This document shows positions 18,643-28,438 of a stretch of DNA of 64,000 bases, one piece after another. The DNA comes from Pacificimonas aurantium (lineage in GTDB: Bacteria > Pseudomonadota > Alphaproteobacteria > Sphingomonadales > Sphingomonadaceae). Position 1 is the first letter of the stretch. Each line of letters begins with the position of its first letter. The notes under the pieces are model-generated. The model was not told the DNA's origin, ran no database searches, and saw nothing but the letters and a program-made list of their open reading frames with translations. Location of the stretch: positions 558,001 through 622,000 of the forward strand of contig NZ_JAGSGB010000001.1 of NCBI RefSeq assembly GCF_020092905.1, given 5' to 3'. The position numbers and the translations under genes are program-made.

Positions 18643-19301
18643 GGACTGGGCCGATCGCCGAACAGCGCCGTCCCCACACGGACATGCGTGGCGCCGAGCA
18701 TGACAGCGCTCTCATAATCCGCGCTCATGCCCATGGAGAGATCGGCAAGACCCTGTTCCCCGGCAAGCTTCGCCAGCAGTGCGAAATAGGGTGCCGCCTC
18801 CGTTCCGGCGGGCGGGATGCACATGAGGCCGGTGGGAGCGATCCCTGCCTCTTCCATCCGGCTATGCAGGGCGCCGATCTCGCCGATCGGGCAGCCGCCC
18901 TTCTGCTCTTCCTCCCCGATATCGACCTGCAGGAAGGTCCGGGTGGGATGGTCGGCGGCCGCCTTCCCCAGTTCCTTCACCAGCGAGGACCGGTCGACCG
19001 AGTGAATGCAGTCGAACAACCCGGCAGCGTCGGCCGCCTTGTTGGACTGCAGCCGTCCGACCATGTGCAGGCGTACGTCAGGAAACTCCTCCTTCAGCGC
19101 AGGCCATTTGCGCTGCGCCTCCTGCACGCGGTTCTCGCCGAAATCGCGGTGCCCGACCTCCAGCAAGGGCCTGATCCGGTCCGGCTCATGCATCTTCGAC
19201 ACCGCGATGAGGGTGATCTTCGAGGGATCGCGGCCCGCGACCTTTGCCGCGCGGGTGATGGCGGTTCTCACCGCCTCGAGTCTCTGTTCGGCCTTTTCCA
19301 T
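18639..19301 (-). CDS. PLP homeostasis protein, YggS/PLPHP family
   Basis: 220 residues. A single fold-type III alanine-racemase-like barrel with the PLP-binding Lys36 in IAVSKMHEP, then GENRVQEA, HMVGRLQSNK, SVDRSSL and SMGMSADYE. Members bind PLP without known catalysis and buffer the cofactor and amino-acid pools. First gene of the minus-strand operon that continues with HAD, GST and the saccharopine-dehydrogenase-like gene. Its start is only 22 bases from the divergent thiE-like start. Confidence 0.92.
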   Translation of the reverse strand: MEKAEQRLEAVRTAITRAAKVAGRDPSKITLIAVSKMHEPDRIRPLLEVGHRDFGENRVQEAQRKWPALKEEFPDVRLHMVGRLQSNKAADAAGLFDCIHSVDRSSLVKELGKAAADHPTRTFLQVDIGEEEQKGGCPIGEIGALHSRMEEAGIAPTGLMCIPPAGTEAAPYFALLAKLAGEQGLADLSMGMSADYESAVMLGATHVRVGTALFGDRPSP

Positions 19302-19323
19302 CGCCGCCCGCTATATATGCGGC

Positions 19324-19899
19324 ATGAGACGCTGCAACCGCCTTCCCGTCCGCTGGCTGTTCACCGACGAGCGCATCGGCGATCGGTTGTGGACTTCGCT
19401 CGAACGCCTGCCGCGCGGCAGCGGCGTCGTGTTCCGGCACTATCGGACACCGAACCGGGCTGCTCTCCTGGAACAGGTGGACGCGCTCGCCGTGCGCAAA
19501 GGGCTGCTGCTGGTCGCAGCCGACCCGCCGACCGGCTGGACGGGCCCGCGCCATGCCAACCGCGGCGACCGAAGGCCCGGCGCGCTGACCGCCTCCGCAC
19601 ATGATGCGGCCGAGCTGGTGCGCGCCGCCAGGCTGGGTGCGGCGCTTGCCTTTCTATCGCCGGTATTTCCGACGCGCTCGCACGCGGCCGCCGCCGCGCT
19701 CGGACCGCTCCGATTCGGCCGGATGGCACGTCGCAGCCCGCTCCCGGTGGCGGCGCTCGGCGGCATGGACGAGCACCGCTTCAGGCGGCTGAAACCGCTC
19801 GGGGCTGCCGGTTGGGCGGCCATCGACGCGTGGATCCCGGAACAGGATGAAAATGGACCGGGGCGCAAGTTACCCGGTTGGAAGCCGATCAGAAGCTGA
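19324..19899 (+). CDS. thiamine phosphate synthase-like protein
   Basis: 191 residues from the ATG at 19324. WLFTDERI near the N-terminus corresponds to the ThiE TDR strand, TASAHDAAE to the SxHS motif, LSPVFPTRSH to the GPVFPT loop, and ALGGM to the phosphate-binding Gly motif. A standard ThiE couples HMP-PP and thiazole phosphate. This protein is a little short and its pyrophosphate-binding residues deviate, so it may be a TenI-like or degenerate paralogue. Its last 11 bases overlap the convergent barrel gene. Confidence 0.65.
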   Translation: MRRCNRLPVRWLFTDERIGDRLWTSLERLPRGSGVVFRHYRTPNRAALLEQVDALAVRKGLLLVAADPPTGWTGPRHANRGDRRPGALTASAHDAAELVRAARLGAALAFLSPVFPTRSHAAAAALGPLRFGRMARRSPLPVAALGGMDEHRFRRLKPLGAAGWAAIDAWIPEQDENGPGRKLPGWKPIRS

Positions 19900-20605
19900 G
19901 CGACGTTCCCAGATAGACCGTCCCGGTTTCCTTCGCGCGGTCCTCGTCGCGGTTGACGAAGTCGCGGGTGAAGGCTTCCGGCCGGATCCGGTCGTAACGC
20001 ACCCCGCCCTTCAGCGAGAGACGCTGGTTCAGCTCGAAGGCGCCGCCAAGTTCGACGGAGACGGATTCGCCGAGCGGGGTCGGCACGTAGATGTTCTGGT
20101 CGGCGGGCTGGGAGGCGCCGGCCTTCACGTCCGCACGCCAGGTCTTTGCCTCGTAGCCGAGGCCGACCGCGACGCTCTCGCGCTCGGACCCTTCGACGCG
20201 GCCCTCCTCGCGGTCATATTCGCCGGAGAGGGAGAAGCCGGCATAGCCGACGTCCACGCCGGTCGCGACCTTTACGGCGCGCGTGTCTGCCGATGCGCGC
20301 GAGGCAGTCGGTTCGGTTCCGCCGGGCTGGGTACGGGCACGGTCGACGCGGCGGATGACCTCCACCGTCACGCGCTCCTTGTCCTTTTTCTGCCGCGACG
20401 GCGTGAAAGCAAAGCGGCTGTCGATCTCGGACATCCTGCCCGGAAGAGTGCGGGCGGATTTTCCTGCCGGGGTGAAGCTGCCGAGCGTACCGGCCGCCAC
20501 GCGGGCATCATCTCCCGCCTTACCGGCATCCTCCTGGGCGAAAACGGGAGCTGCAAGGAGCAGCGCGAACGCGCCGGCGAGCATGAAAGACGATTTACTT
20601 GTCAT
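19889..20605 (-). CDS. outer-membrane beta-barrel protein of unknown family
   Basis: 238 residues from the ATG at 20605; the frame continues upstream to 21214 but that region is the coding strand of another gene. A Sec signal peptide with cleavage after PVFAQ is clear. A polar linker of about 90 residues is followed by alternating strands such as VDVGYAGFSLSGEYD and VAVGLGYEAKTW, and the last residue is Phe (YLGTSLSF), the usual outer-membrane assembly signal. I do not recognise a specific family. Monocistronic. Confidence 0.7.
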   Translation of the reverse strand: MTSKSSFMLAGAFALLLAAPVFAQEDAGKAGDDARVAAGTLGSFTPAGKSARTLPGRMSEIDSRFAFTPSRQKKDKERVTVEVIRRVDRARTQPGGTEPTASRASADTRAVKVATGVDVGYAGFSLSGEYDREEGRVEGSERESVAVGLGYEAKTWRADVKAGASQPADQNIYVPTPLGESVSVELGGAFELNQRLSLKGGVRYDRIRPEAFTRDFVNRDEDRAKETGTVYLGTSLSF

Positions 20606-20878
20606 CGCAAACTCCCCACTCGCATTGCAGCCAAAGTCCCATACGCATCGGCCATGCCCGATCCCCCTTGAAGTTCCGAGTCTTAAAAAGGGTTCCGGAG
20701 AAGATTCGGTGACATTTCCGGCAAGCTGTGACCGCAACACCACGTCATAGCGCAAATGATGGGGGAAATGACGTAGGTCGCACGGCGATACCCTGCCGGC
20801 GAGGCGGGCTTTGCGCCCATGCCCCGGCCGCGCTACAAGCGCCGGCCAGAGTAATCGTCCGGTTGGAAATCCGTCCTC

Positions 20879-21328
20879 ATGTCTTTCTTGCACACTGTGT
20901 TTCGTCCGCTTGGCGCGGCCCTCCTTGCCCTCCCGCTGCTGGCCTGCGGAGGCGGCGGGGCAGACCGCGAAGTCCAAACGCTGGCGAACGCGCGCCAGGT
21001 CACGAATATCGGCGTGAACGGGTTTCTCTGGCGGGCCAGCCTGGAAACGCTTGCCTTCATGCCGATGGCGCAGGTGGACAGCCAGGGCGGCGTCATCGTC
21101 ACCGACTGGTACGCCAACCCGCAGGCGCCGGAAGAGCGTGTGAAAGTCACCGTCTTCATTCTCGACCGTGAGCTGCGTGCCGACGGCGTGCGCGTGGCGG
21201 CGGTGCGCCAGCAAAGCGTCGCTGGAAACTGGGTCGATGTGGCGGTGCGCGCCGGTACGGTGCAGAAGCTGGAGGAGGCGATCCTGTCGCGCGCCCGTGA
21301 CCTGCGCCGGGCCGCCACCGCGGGCTAA
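20879..21328 (+). CDS. DUF3576 family lipoprotein
   Basis: 149 residues. The signal ends [10 protein letters not shown], a lipobox. The mature protein has the DUF3576 features [26 protein letters not shown] and [15 protein letters not shown] and a C-terminal helix. Function is unknown; in alphaproteobacteria this family lies just upstream of leuS, as here (5-base gap), and lptE follows leuS. That suggests an envelope role, possibly linked to lipopolysaccharide assembly, which is inference from context only. Confidence 0.8.
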   Translation: MSFLHTVFRPLGAALLALPLLACGGGGADREVQTLANARQVTNIGVNGFLWRASLETLAFMPMAQVDSQGGVIVTDWYANPQAPEERVKVTVFILDRELRADGVRVAAVRQQSVAGNWVDVAVRAGTVQKLEEAILSRARDLRRAATAG

Positions 21329-21333
21329 GCGTC

Positions 21334-23907
21334 ATGACATCCTTCGATCCCGCGAAGGCGGACGGGAAGTGGCAGGCCGAATGGGCGGGACGCGAGACGT
21401 TTCGCGCCGACACGGCCTCGGAGCGCCCGAAACGCTACATTCTGGAGATGTTCCCCTATCCCTCGGGGCGCATCCACATGGGCCATGTGCGCAATTACAC
21501 CATGGGCGACGTGCTTGCCCGGTGGCGCAAGATGGCCGGCGACGAGGTGCTGCACCCGATGGGATGGGATGCGTTCGGCATGCCGGCCGAAAACGCCGCG
21601 ATGGAGCGCGGGGTCCATCCGGAAGGCTGGACCCGGGCGAATATCGAGGCGATGCGCGCGCAGCTGCAGACGCTGGGCCTCGCCATCGACTGGAGCCGCG
21701 AATTCGCGACCTGCGACGCGGACTATTACGGCCATGAACAGGCGCTGTTCCTGAAGTTCATGGAAGCCGGGCTCGTCTATCGGCGCGAGGCCTATGTGAA
21801 CTGGGATCCCGTCGACATGACCGTGCTTGCGAACGAGCAGGTCATCGACGGCAAGGGCTGGCGATCCGGCGCGCCCGTCGAGCGCAAGAAACTGTCGCAA
21901 TGGTTCCTGAAGATCACCCAGTTCGCGGACGAGCTGCTCGACGGTCTCGGAACCCTCGAAAACTGGCCGGACAAGGTTCGCACCATGCAGGCGAACTGGA
22001 TCGGGCGCAGCCGCGGCCTGACCTTTCGCTTTCGCATCGAAGGCCGCGACGAAGGGCTGGAAGTCTATACCACCCGGCCCGACACCATGTTCGGCGCAAG
22101 CTTCGCCGGCATTGCCGCCGATCATCCGCTGGCGCTAAAGCTGGCGGAGGACAACGCCCAGCTCGCGGCCTTCATCGAGGAGTGCCGCAAGTCGGGGACG
22201 TCGGAAGCCGACCTGGAAACCGCCGAGAAGCGCGGCTTCGATACCGGCCTGCGCGTGATCCACCCGCTCGACGAGACGATCACACTGCCCGTCTTCGTCG
22301 CCAATTTCGTCCTGATGGATTATGGCACGGGCGCGATTTTCGGCTGTCCGGCGCACGATCAGCGCGATCTCGATTTTGCGCGCAAATATGCGCTGCCGGT
22401 GCCGCGCGTCGTGGCCCCCGAGGGCGAAGAAAACGCGCCGATCGGTGAGGAGGCCTATACCGGCCCCGGCAAGCTGGTGAATTCGGAATGGCTGACCGGG
22501 ATGGACGTTGCGGACGCCATTGCCGCCGTCATCGAGAAAGCCGAGGCCGAAGGCTGGGGCGAAGGCACGACGCAGTACCGCCTGCGCGACTGGGGCGTCA
22601 GCCGCCAGCGCTATTGGGGCACGCCAATCCCGATCATCCACTGCGATGACTGCGGCGTCGTCCCCGTTCCAGCCGACCAGCTTCCCGTCGAACTGCCGAA
22701 GGATGTCGATTTCGGCACGCCCGGAAACCCGCTGGTACGCCATCCGAGCTGGAAGCAGGTCGACTGTCCGTCCTGTGGCGGCAAGGCGGAGCGGGAAACC
22801 GACACGCTCGACACCTTCGCCGATTCATCCTGGTATTTCCTGCGCTTCGCATCGCAGCCGGAGGACCGCCCGTTCGATCCGAAGGCTATCGCCGCCTGGC
22901 TGCCGGTCGACCAGTATATCGGCGGCGTCGAGCATGCGATCCTGCACCTGCTCTATGCCCGCTTCTGGACGCGCGCGCTTGCCCATGTCGGCATGATCGA
23001 ATCGGGTCTGACCGAGCCCTTCCGACAGCTGTTCACGCAAGGCATGGTCACGCACGAGACTTACTCAGTCACTCGTCCAGCAACTGACGAAGACAGACGG
23101 ATCTGGGGCTGGGACAAAGATCCAGGCGCCGACTACATCACCGAATGGCGGTCGCCTGCAGAGATCAAGCGCACAGACAAGGGACTAATAGATAAGTCTA
23201 CCGGATTGAAGGTTCTCGTAGGCCGCGTCGAGAAGATGTCGAAGTCGAAGAAGAACACGGTCGATCCCGAGCCAATCATCCAGCGCTACGGCGCCGATGC
23301 GGTGCGCTGGTTCGTCCTGTCCGATTCGCCGCCCGAACGCGACCTGGAGTGGTCCGAAGCCGGCATCGAGGGCGCATCGCGCTTCGTCGGCCGGCTGTGG
23401 CGCCTGGTCACGGCGGAGGCCGGAACGGGTGACGATGAAGCCGTCCTGAAAGCGGCGCACCGGGCACTGGCAGGCGTCACCGAGGACCTGGAAGCGCTAC
23501 GCTTCAACAAGCTGGTGGCGCGCTGCTACGAGCTGACGGGCGCGATCGAAAAGGCGAAGCCGTCGAAAAGCCGCAGCGAGGCCATCCGCATGCTGGTTCG
23601 GATCGTTGCGCCGGCCATGCCGCATATCGCCGAAGAGGCCTGGGCCGCGCTTGGCGGCGAGGGGCTGGTGGCCGAGGCCGCGTGGCCCGAAGCCGACCCC
23701 GCCCTGCTGGTCGACGACAGCGTGACGATCGCGGTTCAGGTGAACGGCAAGCTGCGCGATACGGTGGACGCAGCGAAGGGCGCCCCCCGCGAGGAAATCG
23801 AGGCGCTCGTCATGGCACGCGAGAAGATCGCCGCGGCCACCGAGGGCAAGACCGTCCGCAAGGTGATCGTCGTCCCCGACCGGCTGGTGAATCTGGTCGT
23901 CGCATGA
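21334..23907 (+). CDS. leuS: leucyl-tRNA synthetase
   Basis: 857 residues, normal length. The class I HIGH site is [11 protein letters not shown] (about 46-54), editing domain CP1 contains [12 protein letters not shown], and the KMSKS loop [10 protein letters not shown] is at about residue 634. The C-terminal anticodon domain ends with the usual [12 protein letters not shown]. Residues about 576-629, just before KMSKS, are encoded by a low-GC stretch with codons such as AGA, ATA, CTA and ACT that are rare in the rest of the gene; the protein sequence there also departs from what I recall of alphaproteobacterial LeuS. The next gene overlaps by 4 bases. Confidence 0.97.
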   Translation: MTSFDPAKADGKWQAEWAGRETFRADTASERPKRYILEMFPYPSGRIHMGHVRNYTMGDVLARWRKMAGDEVLHPMGWDAFGMPAENAAMERGVHPEGWTRANIEAMRAQLQTLGLAIDWSREFATCDADYYGHEQALFLKFMEAGLVYRREAYVNWDPVDMTVLANEQVIDGKGWRSGAPVERKKLSQWFLKITQFADELLDGLGTLENWPDKVRTMQANWIGRSRGLTFRFRIEGRDEGLEVYTTRPDTMFGASFAGIAADHPLALKLAEDNAQLAAFIEECRKSGTSEADLETAEKRGFDTGLRVIHPLDETITLPVFVANFVLMDYGTGAIFGCPAHDQRDLDFARKYALPVPRVVAPEGEENAPIGEEAYTGPGKLVNSEWLTGMDVADAIAAVIEKAEAEGWGEGTTQYRLRDWGVSRQRYWGTPIPIIHCDDCGVVPVPADQLPVELPKDVDFGTPGNPLVRHPSWKQVDCPSCGGKAERETDTLDTFADSSWYFLRFASQPEDRPFDPKAIAAWLPVDQYIGGVEHAILHLLYARFWTRALAHVGMIESGLTEPFRQLFTQGMVTHETYSVTRPATDEDRRIWGWDKDPGADYITEWRSPAEIKRTDKGLIDKSTGLKVLVGRVEKMSKSKKNTVDPEPIIQRYGADAVRWFVLSDSPPERDLEWSEAGIEGASRFVGRLWRLVTAEAGTGDDEAVLKAAHRALAGVTEDLEALRFNKLVARCYELTGAIEKAKPSKSRSEAIRMLVRIVAPAMPHIAEEAWAALGGEGLVAEAAWPEADPALLVDDSVTIAVQVNGKLRDTVDAAKGAPREEIEALVMAREKIAAATEGKTVRKVIVVPDRLVNLVVA

Positions 23908-24404
23908 TCGCGGCGCGGGCCTCTCTCGCGATACTCCTCGCGCTCTCTGCGCCCGCATGCAGCCTGCAACCCGTTTATGGCGGCGGCGCATCCGGCGCGG
24001 CGGCCTCGGGCCTCGCCATGGTCGACGTCCCGTTGATCCCCGAACGCTCGGGCTACCTTGTAAGACAGGCGCTTCTCGACCGGCTCGGTACCCCGGCAGG
24101 CGAGCAGGCCTACCGTCTCGACATCCGCCTGGACGACGACATCACCGGCTTCGGCGTGCGCGGCGACGATTCCATCACGCGTGAGCGCCGCACCCTGCGC
24201 GCACGCTGGCAGCTGGTGGAGCTGGCGACGGGAGAAGTCCTGATCGACGCAACCTCGCGCAGCGATGCCGGCATCGACGTCGTGTCCTCGGACTATGCCG
24301 TGGTCGCAGCGGAATCGACGGCGCTTGAGCGGCTGTCCCGCGACATCGCCGAGGATATCACGCAGCGCCTCGCTCTCCTGCTGAGCCGCAGGACAGCGGG
24401 ATGA
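23904..24404 (+). CDS. lptE: LPS-assembly lipoprotein LptE
   Basis: 166 residues from the ATG at 23904. The signal ends with a lipobox ([13 protein letters not shown]), a start very typical of alphaproteobacterial LptE. It plugs the LptD barrel and helps insert lipopolysaccharide in the outer membrane. The start overlaps the leuS stop and its own stop overlaps the holA start, both as ATGA, so leuS-lptE-holA are translationally coupled. Confidence 0.9.
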   Translation: MIAARASLAILLALSAPACSLQPVYGGGASGAAASGLAMVDVPLIPERSGYLVRQALLDRLGTPAGEQAYRLDIRLDDDITGFGVRGDDSITRERRTLRARWQLVELATGEVLIDATSRSDAGIDVVSSDYAVVAAESTALERLSRDIAEDITQRLALLLSRRTAG

Positions 24405-25465
24405 AGCTGGACAAGCGACCGGAGATCGCCCGGTTCGCAGCGAACCCACCGGCCGATGTGCGGCTGTTCCTCTTTTATGGTGCCGATGAAGCGAGCGCGC
24501 GGGCAAGCGCCGCGTCGCTATTCTCGGCGCTCGCGGGCAGCGAAGACACGGAGAAGGTGCATCTCTCGCCCGCCAATTTGAAGGACAGCCCGTCGAAGCT
24601 GGCCGACGAGGGGGCCGCAATTTCGATGTTCGGCGGCAAGCGGGTCTGCTGGGTCGAGCCGATTGCCGGTGCCGGGGCGAACCAGGTCATCGCCGCGGCC
24701 GAGGCTTTGCTGGAAGCGGGGCGTGTCGACAATCCCGCTATCCTGATCGCCGGCGACCTGAAGCCGACCCATGCACTTGTGAAGCTGGTGCAGGCGAGCA
24801 AGGCGGGCGCCGCCCTTCGCTTCTACGCCCCCTCCGCCCGCGACGCAGAAGCGGCAGTGAAGGCGATGTGCGCCGAAATGGGACTGGAACCGACCCGTTC
24901 GGCCCTTCTTCGCCTGACCGAAACGGCATTGGCGAGCCAGGCCGTCGCCGAACAGGAACTGCGCAAATATGCGCTTTACCTCGGCGCGACCCCGGAGACC
25001 CCGCAGCCGCTGGAAGACGAAACGCTCGATCTTCTGGGAGCCGCCTTCGCGGAGGCGGCCTTCGGAACGCTCGTGGACGGCGTTCTCGGCGGCCGGCCGA
25101 AGACTGCGATCCGCGAACAGGGCCGGCTGACAGCCGAAGGCAAGGTCGCGGTGGCGCAGACGCGCGCGCTGCTGCGCCGGCTGCACCAGATCCTCGACCT
25201 GAACGGCGCGAAACCACCGGGTCAGTCTGCAAGCGCCTATCTGGACAGTCTGGGGCGGCGGATTTTCTGGAAGGACAAGCCGGCGCTCGCTGCGCAGATG
25301 GACCTGTGGCCGCTCGCGGATGCCGAGCGCGCACTGGACAGGCTCAGCTTTCTGGAAGCGAAGCTGAAATCCTCGGGTTCGGTAAATGGGGACGTGCGTG
25401 CGGCGCAGGAATTTCTGGCTCTTGCGCGCAGGGGGCAGCAGCGGCGCCAGCGCAACCTGCGCTGA
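24401..25465 (+). CDS. holA: DNA polymerase III subunit delta
   Basis: 354 residues. An AAA+-like N-terminal domain starts with LFLFYGADEA, lacks a Walker A motif as expected for delta, and is followed by helical lid and collar domains (GRPKTAIREQ, ALLRRLHQIL). Delta is the clamp-opening wrench of the sliding-clamp loader. Position after lptE is the usual order in Gram-negative bacteria. No terminator is evident after the stop. Confidence 0.92.
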   Translation: MKLDKRPEIARFAANPPADVRLFLFYGADEASARASAASLFSALAGSEDTEKVHLSPANLKDSPSKLADEGAAISMFGGKRVCWVEPIAGAGANQVIAAAEALLEAGRVDNPAILIAGDLKPTHALVKLVQASKAGAALRFYAPSARDAEAAVKAMCAEMGLEPTRSALLRLTETALASQAVAEQELRKYALYLGATPETPQPLEDETLDLLGAAFAEAAFGTLVDGVLGGRPKTAIREQGRLTAEGKVAVAQTRALLRRLHQILDLNGAKPPGQSASAYLDSLGRRIFWKDKPALAAQMDLWPLADAERALDRLSFLEAKLKSSGSVNGDVRAAQEFLALARRGQQRRQRNLR

Positions 25466-25494
25466 TCACCGAAATCGGCACCGAGGACGCGGGG

Positions 25495-25677
25495 CTAACG
25501 CCGCCGTGCCGTCGACTGAAGAAATTCCGAAAGGCGGTTGTAACCGCCGCGGACGACACTCTGTTCGACAGGGCGGTCGAGCGACGCCAGCAGCGAACCC
25601 AGCGTCTCCGAACGCCGTAAGCCATCGGGCAGTTTGCTGTCGTTCCGGGCCAAGGCCAGTCTCATCGTCAAGTCCAA
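25495..25677 (-). CDS. small hypothetical protein
   Basis: A 60-residue frame, basic at its C-terminus, with no signal or membrane segment. Codon third positions are about 70% G or C, weaker than neighbours but above random in this AT-richer gap. No family is recognised. It occupies most of the 357-base space between holA and the HNH gene; the rest of that space (25678-25822) shows no feature. The second Met (residue 5) is an alternative start. Confidence 0.35.
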   Translation of the reverse strand: MDLTMRLALARNDSKLPDGLRRSETLGSLLASLDRPVEQSVVRGGYNRLSEFLQSTARRR

Positions 25678-25822
25678 ATCGCGCCGCTTATGTGCGGCAA
25701 ATTACGCAACGAGAACAGGCGATCTGCAATATTTGTTCCGCCGGCGCGGGCCGGGACTGGCTGATTTAGGGCCCGAACTGTTGTTCAAACGCCACAGAAG
25801 AGACGAAGGACGGCAACGCGGC

Positions 25823-26401
25823 TCAGCTCTCCAGTTCGACGTCCCAGTAGAGGAAGTCGCGCCAGGTTTCGTGGCAGTAATGCGGCGGAAAGCCCCGTCC
25901 GTTGGACTGGAGTTCGTGCGTCGTCGGCCTGCGCGGTGTGGAGAACAACTCCATATGCGCCTCCCGCGGTGTCCGGCCACCTTTCGCCAGGTTGCACGGC
26001 GCGCAGGCGGTGGTGACATTTTCCCATGTGGTCATGCCGCCATAGGCGCGCGGGATGACGTGATCGAAGGTGAGGTCGCTGGTTTCGCCGCAATATTGGC
26101 AGGAAAACCTGTCGCGCAGGAACAGGTTGAACCGTGTGAACGCCGGGTGTGCGGCCGGTTTTACATATTCGCGCAGAGCAATGACGGAGGGGAGCTTCAT
26201 CTGGAAGCTCGGGGAGCAGACGGCGCGCTCATATTCCGCGACCACGGCGACACGGTCGAGAAACACGGCCTTGATCGCCGTCTGCCAGGCCCAGAGACTG
26301 AGCGGATAGTAGCTAAGCGGCGTATAGTCCGCGTTGAGGACCAAGGCCGGGCAGGCTTCCAGTGCCTGACGCCTGTCCCGGTGCAGGTCCGGATGGTTCA
26401 T
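25823..26401 (-). CDS. HNH endonuclease domain protein
   Basis: 192 residues from the ATG at 26401; the frame is open to 26611 but the added sequence has no family character. The zinc-binding pair CQYC and CAPC flanks the HNH core: DHVIPRAYGG, then an Asn in TTWENV, then CNLAKGG. The N-terminal half (LVLNADYTPLSYYPLSLWAW) is typical of a widespread stand-alone HNH family found on bacterial chromosomes. It probably nicks or cuts DNA, but no partner (toxin, restriction or phage gene) is adjacent. Confidence 0.85.
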   Translation of the reverse strand: MNHPDLHRDRRQALEACPALVLNADYTPLSYYPLSLWAWQTAIKAVFLDRVAVVAEYERAVCSPSFQMKLPSVIALREYVKPAAHPAFTRFNLFLRDRFSCQYCGETSDLTFDHVIPRAYGGMTTWENVTTACAPCNLAKGGRTPREAHMELFSTPRRPTTHELQSNGRGFPPHYCHETWRDFLYWDVELES

Positions 26402-26646
26402 TGCAGTCACACAGCCCTCCCTCTGCCGCCAGAAGGCGAACAGAAACGGCCGCGTCACCGCACCCCATCGCACACGGGTCGTCCGGAAACGCCCCTGGAG
26501 ACGGCTGACAGGGCTGGTCCCGGCCCGCCGAACTCTTGACTTGGGGCGCCCATGACGCCCCTCTATGACGAGCGAATGACACCAGAGCGGGAAAAGTTGG
26601 TCAACAGTCAATTCGCCGCGACTCGTGGATTGAGGCCGGTTTGCGT

Positions 26647-27471
26647 ATGATTTCCCGCTTTGCGCCCTCGCCCACCGGCTATCTTCACGACGGACACGCC
26701 TATTCCGCGCTGCTTGCGGCAGAGCGGTCCGACGCCCTGCAACTGCGGATCGAGGATCTCGATCAGGGCCGAAGCCGGCCCGAGTTCGTCGAAGCGATTT
26801 TCGACGATCTCGCCTGGCTCGGCATCGAGTGGACGGGACCCGTTCTCTATCAGTCGGAGCGCGCCGAAGCCTACCGGGCCGCCCTCGCCAGGCTTGATGC
26901 GTGCGGCGTGCTCTACCCCTGCTTCTGTACCAGAAAGGATATTGCGGAGGCCGGCGCGGCGCCGCACGGGCCCGATGGCCCGCTTTACCCTGGAACGTGC
27001 CGGAGCCTCACGGATTCCGAGCGGCAGGACCGCCGCGATACCGACGCCTTCGCGCTGCGCCTCGACAGCGCAAGAGCCGCGCAGCTTGCCGGGCCATTGC
27101 AGTACAGCGAGCGCGGAACGCGCCATGAGGTGACCCCCGGCCTGCTCGGCGACGTCGTGCTGGCGCGGAAGGATGCGGCGGCAAGCTATCAGATCGCCTC
27201 GGTGCTCGATGACGCCGAACAGGAGATCAGTCTGATCGTCAGGGGCGAAGACCTGCTTCCGTCCGTGCATGTGCAGCGGCTGCTGCAGGCTCTTCTCGGG
27301 CTGCCCGAACCTGCCTATGTCCACCACGCGCTGCTTACCGGCGCAGATGGCAAGCGGCTGGCGAAACGGAACGGGGCCGAACCGCTCAGGCGGCTGCGAG
27401 CCCGGGGGACGGACCCGGCAGCCGTGCGCGCCCGGCTCCTCGCCCTCGCGAAATCGAACGGCGACCGTTAA
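26647..27471 (+). CDS. gluQ: glutamyl-Q tRNA(Asp) synthetase
   Basis: 274 residues from the ATG at 26647 (a TTG two codons earlier is possible). The catalytic core of GluRS is present without an anticodon domain: the HIGH-type site is FAPSPTGYLHDGHAY, RIEDLDQGR follows, and the KMSKS counterpart is KRLAKRNGA. The zinc motif PCFC...YPGTC characteristic of GluQRS is complete. It attaches glutamate to queuosine-34 of tRNA(Asp). Confidence 0.9.
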   Translation: MISRFAPSPTGYLHDGHAYSALLAAERSDALQLRIEDLDQGRSRPEFVEAIFDDLAWLGIEWTGPVLYQSERAEAYRAALARLDACGVLYPCFCTRKDIAEAGAAPHGPDGPLYPGTCRSLTDSERQDRRDTDAFALRLDSARAAQLAGPLQYSERGTRHEVTPGLLGDVVLARKDAAASYQIASVLDDAEQEISLIVRGEDLLPSVHVQRLLQALLGLPEPAYVHHALLTGADGKRLAKRNGAEPLRRLRARGTDPAAVRARLLALAKSNGDR

Positions 27472-27504
27472 CCGGGCCGCCAACAGGAATATCAGGGACA
27501 AGTC

Positions 27505-28392
27505 ATGACGCGTCACGCAGCCCTTCTGCTCCTTCTCGCCAGCACATCCTTTTCCGCCGACGCCGCGCCGATCCCGGAGGTGGTGGAAGCCATGCTGCGC
27601 GATGCGTCGGCGGACGAACTGGCAACGGTCGAGAAGCTGGCGAAACGCGCGGCGCCGGACAGCGCGAAGGAGATCGCGGCGCTGGCGAAGGAGATTCGCA
27701 CGACGCGTGCGGAAGCGAAGGCGGAACGCATCGCTTCGCAGGGGTTCTTCGACGGCTGGGCAGGCGAGGGCGCGATCGGCGGCTCCCTCTCCTCCGGGAA
27801 CACCGACGAACTCGGCGTGTCGGCCTCGCTCAATCTCGACAAGCGGACGACGCGCTGGGAACATGATATCCGTCTTAGCTTCGACTATCTGGAGACCAAC
27901 GGCACGGTTCGGCGGGAGCGGATCTATTCCGGCTATACGGGCCGATTCGATCTGTCCGGCGATGCGTTCTTCTCGTTCGGCCTGCTGAGCTTCGAGCGCG
28001 ACCGGTTCTCCGGGATCGAATATCGCTTCACCGAGTCTCTGGGTCTCGGCTACCGATTGGCCGACAGCGACGACCTGAGCTGGACGGTGGAAGGAGGCCC
28101 CGCCCTGCGCCAGACAGGGTTCACCGACCAAGAGGACGAGAACCGCCTGGACCTGCTCGGAAGAACCGATGTGGAATGGAAACCGAGTTCGACGGTGACG
28201 CTGTCACAGGGCGCCGGCTTCGTCCTGTCGACCGGCAACAGCAGTTTATATTCCAAGTCCGCAGCCACGGCGAAGCTCGCCGGCAATCTGTCGGCCCGCA
28301 TGAGCTTCGATGTGCTGCACGAGACCGACCCGCCCGACGGCCGCGAGTCCACCGATACGATCACGCGCGCGAGCCTGGTCTACGGTTTCTGA
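27505..28392 (+). CDS. DUF481 outer-membrane barrel protein
   Basis: 295 residues. A Sec signal (cleavage near ADAAP) is followed by a helical, charged segment (about 28-80, rich in Ala, Lys and Glu), then a DUF481 barrel starting GSLSSGNTD and built of alternating strands, with a terminal Phe (ASLVYGF). Relatives are the YdiY-like outer-membrane proteins of unknown function. The gene follows gluQ by 33 bases on the same strand. Confidence 0.85.
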   Translation: MTRHAALLLLLASTSFSADAAPIPEVVEAMLRDASADELATVEKLAKRAAPDSAKEIAALAKEIRTTRAEAKAERIASQGFFDGWAGEGAIGGSLSSGNTDELGVSASLNLDKRTTRWEHDIRLSFDYLETNGTVRRERIYSGYTGRFDLSGDAFFSFGLLSFERDRFSGIEYRFTESLGLGYRLADSDDLSWTVEGGPALRQTGFTDQEDENRLDLLGRTDVEWKPSSTVTLSQGAGFVLSTGNSSLYSKSAATAKLAGNLSARMSFDVLHETDPPDGRESTDTITRASLVYGF

Positions 28393-28438
28393 CCGGATAG
28401 CCGCAGGCTGGCGCCATCGCAGCCGCAACCAGGGCGGA

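Noticed and set aside
26536..26569. TTGACT and TATGAC as a promoter for gluQ
   Set aside because: The spacing of 20 or more bases is too long for a normal sigma-70 promoter.
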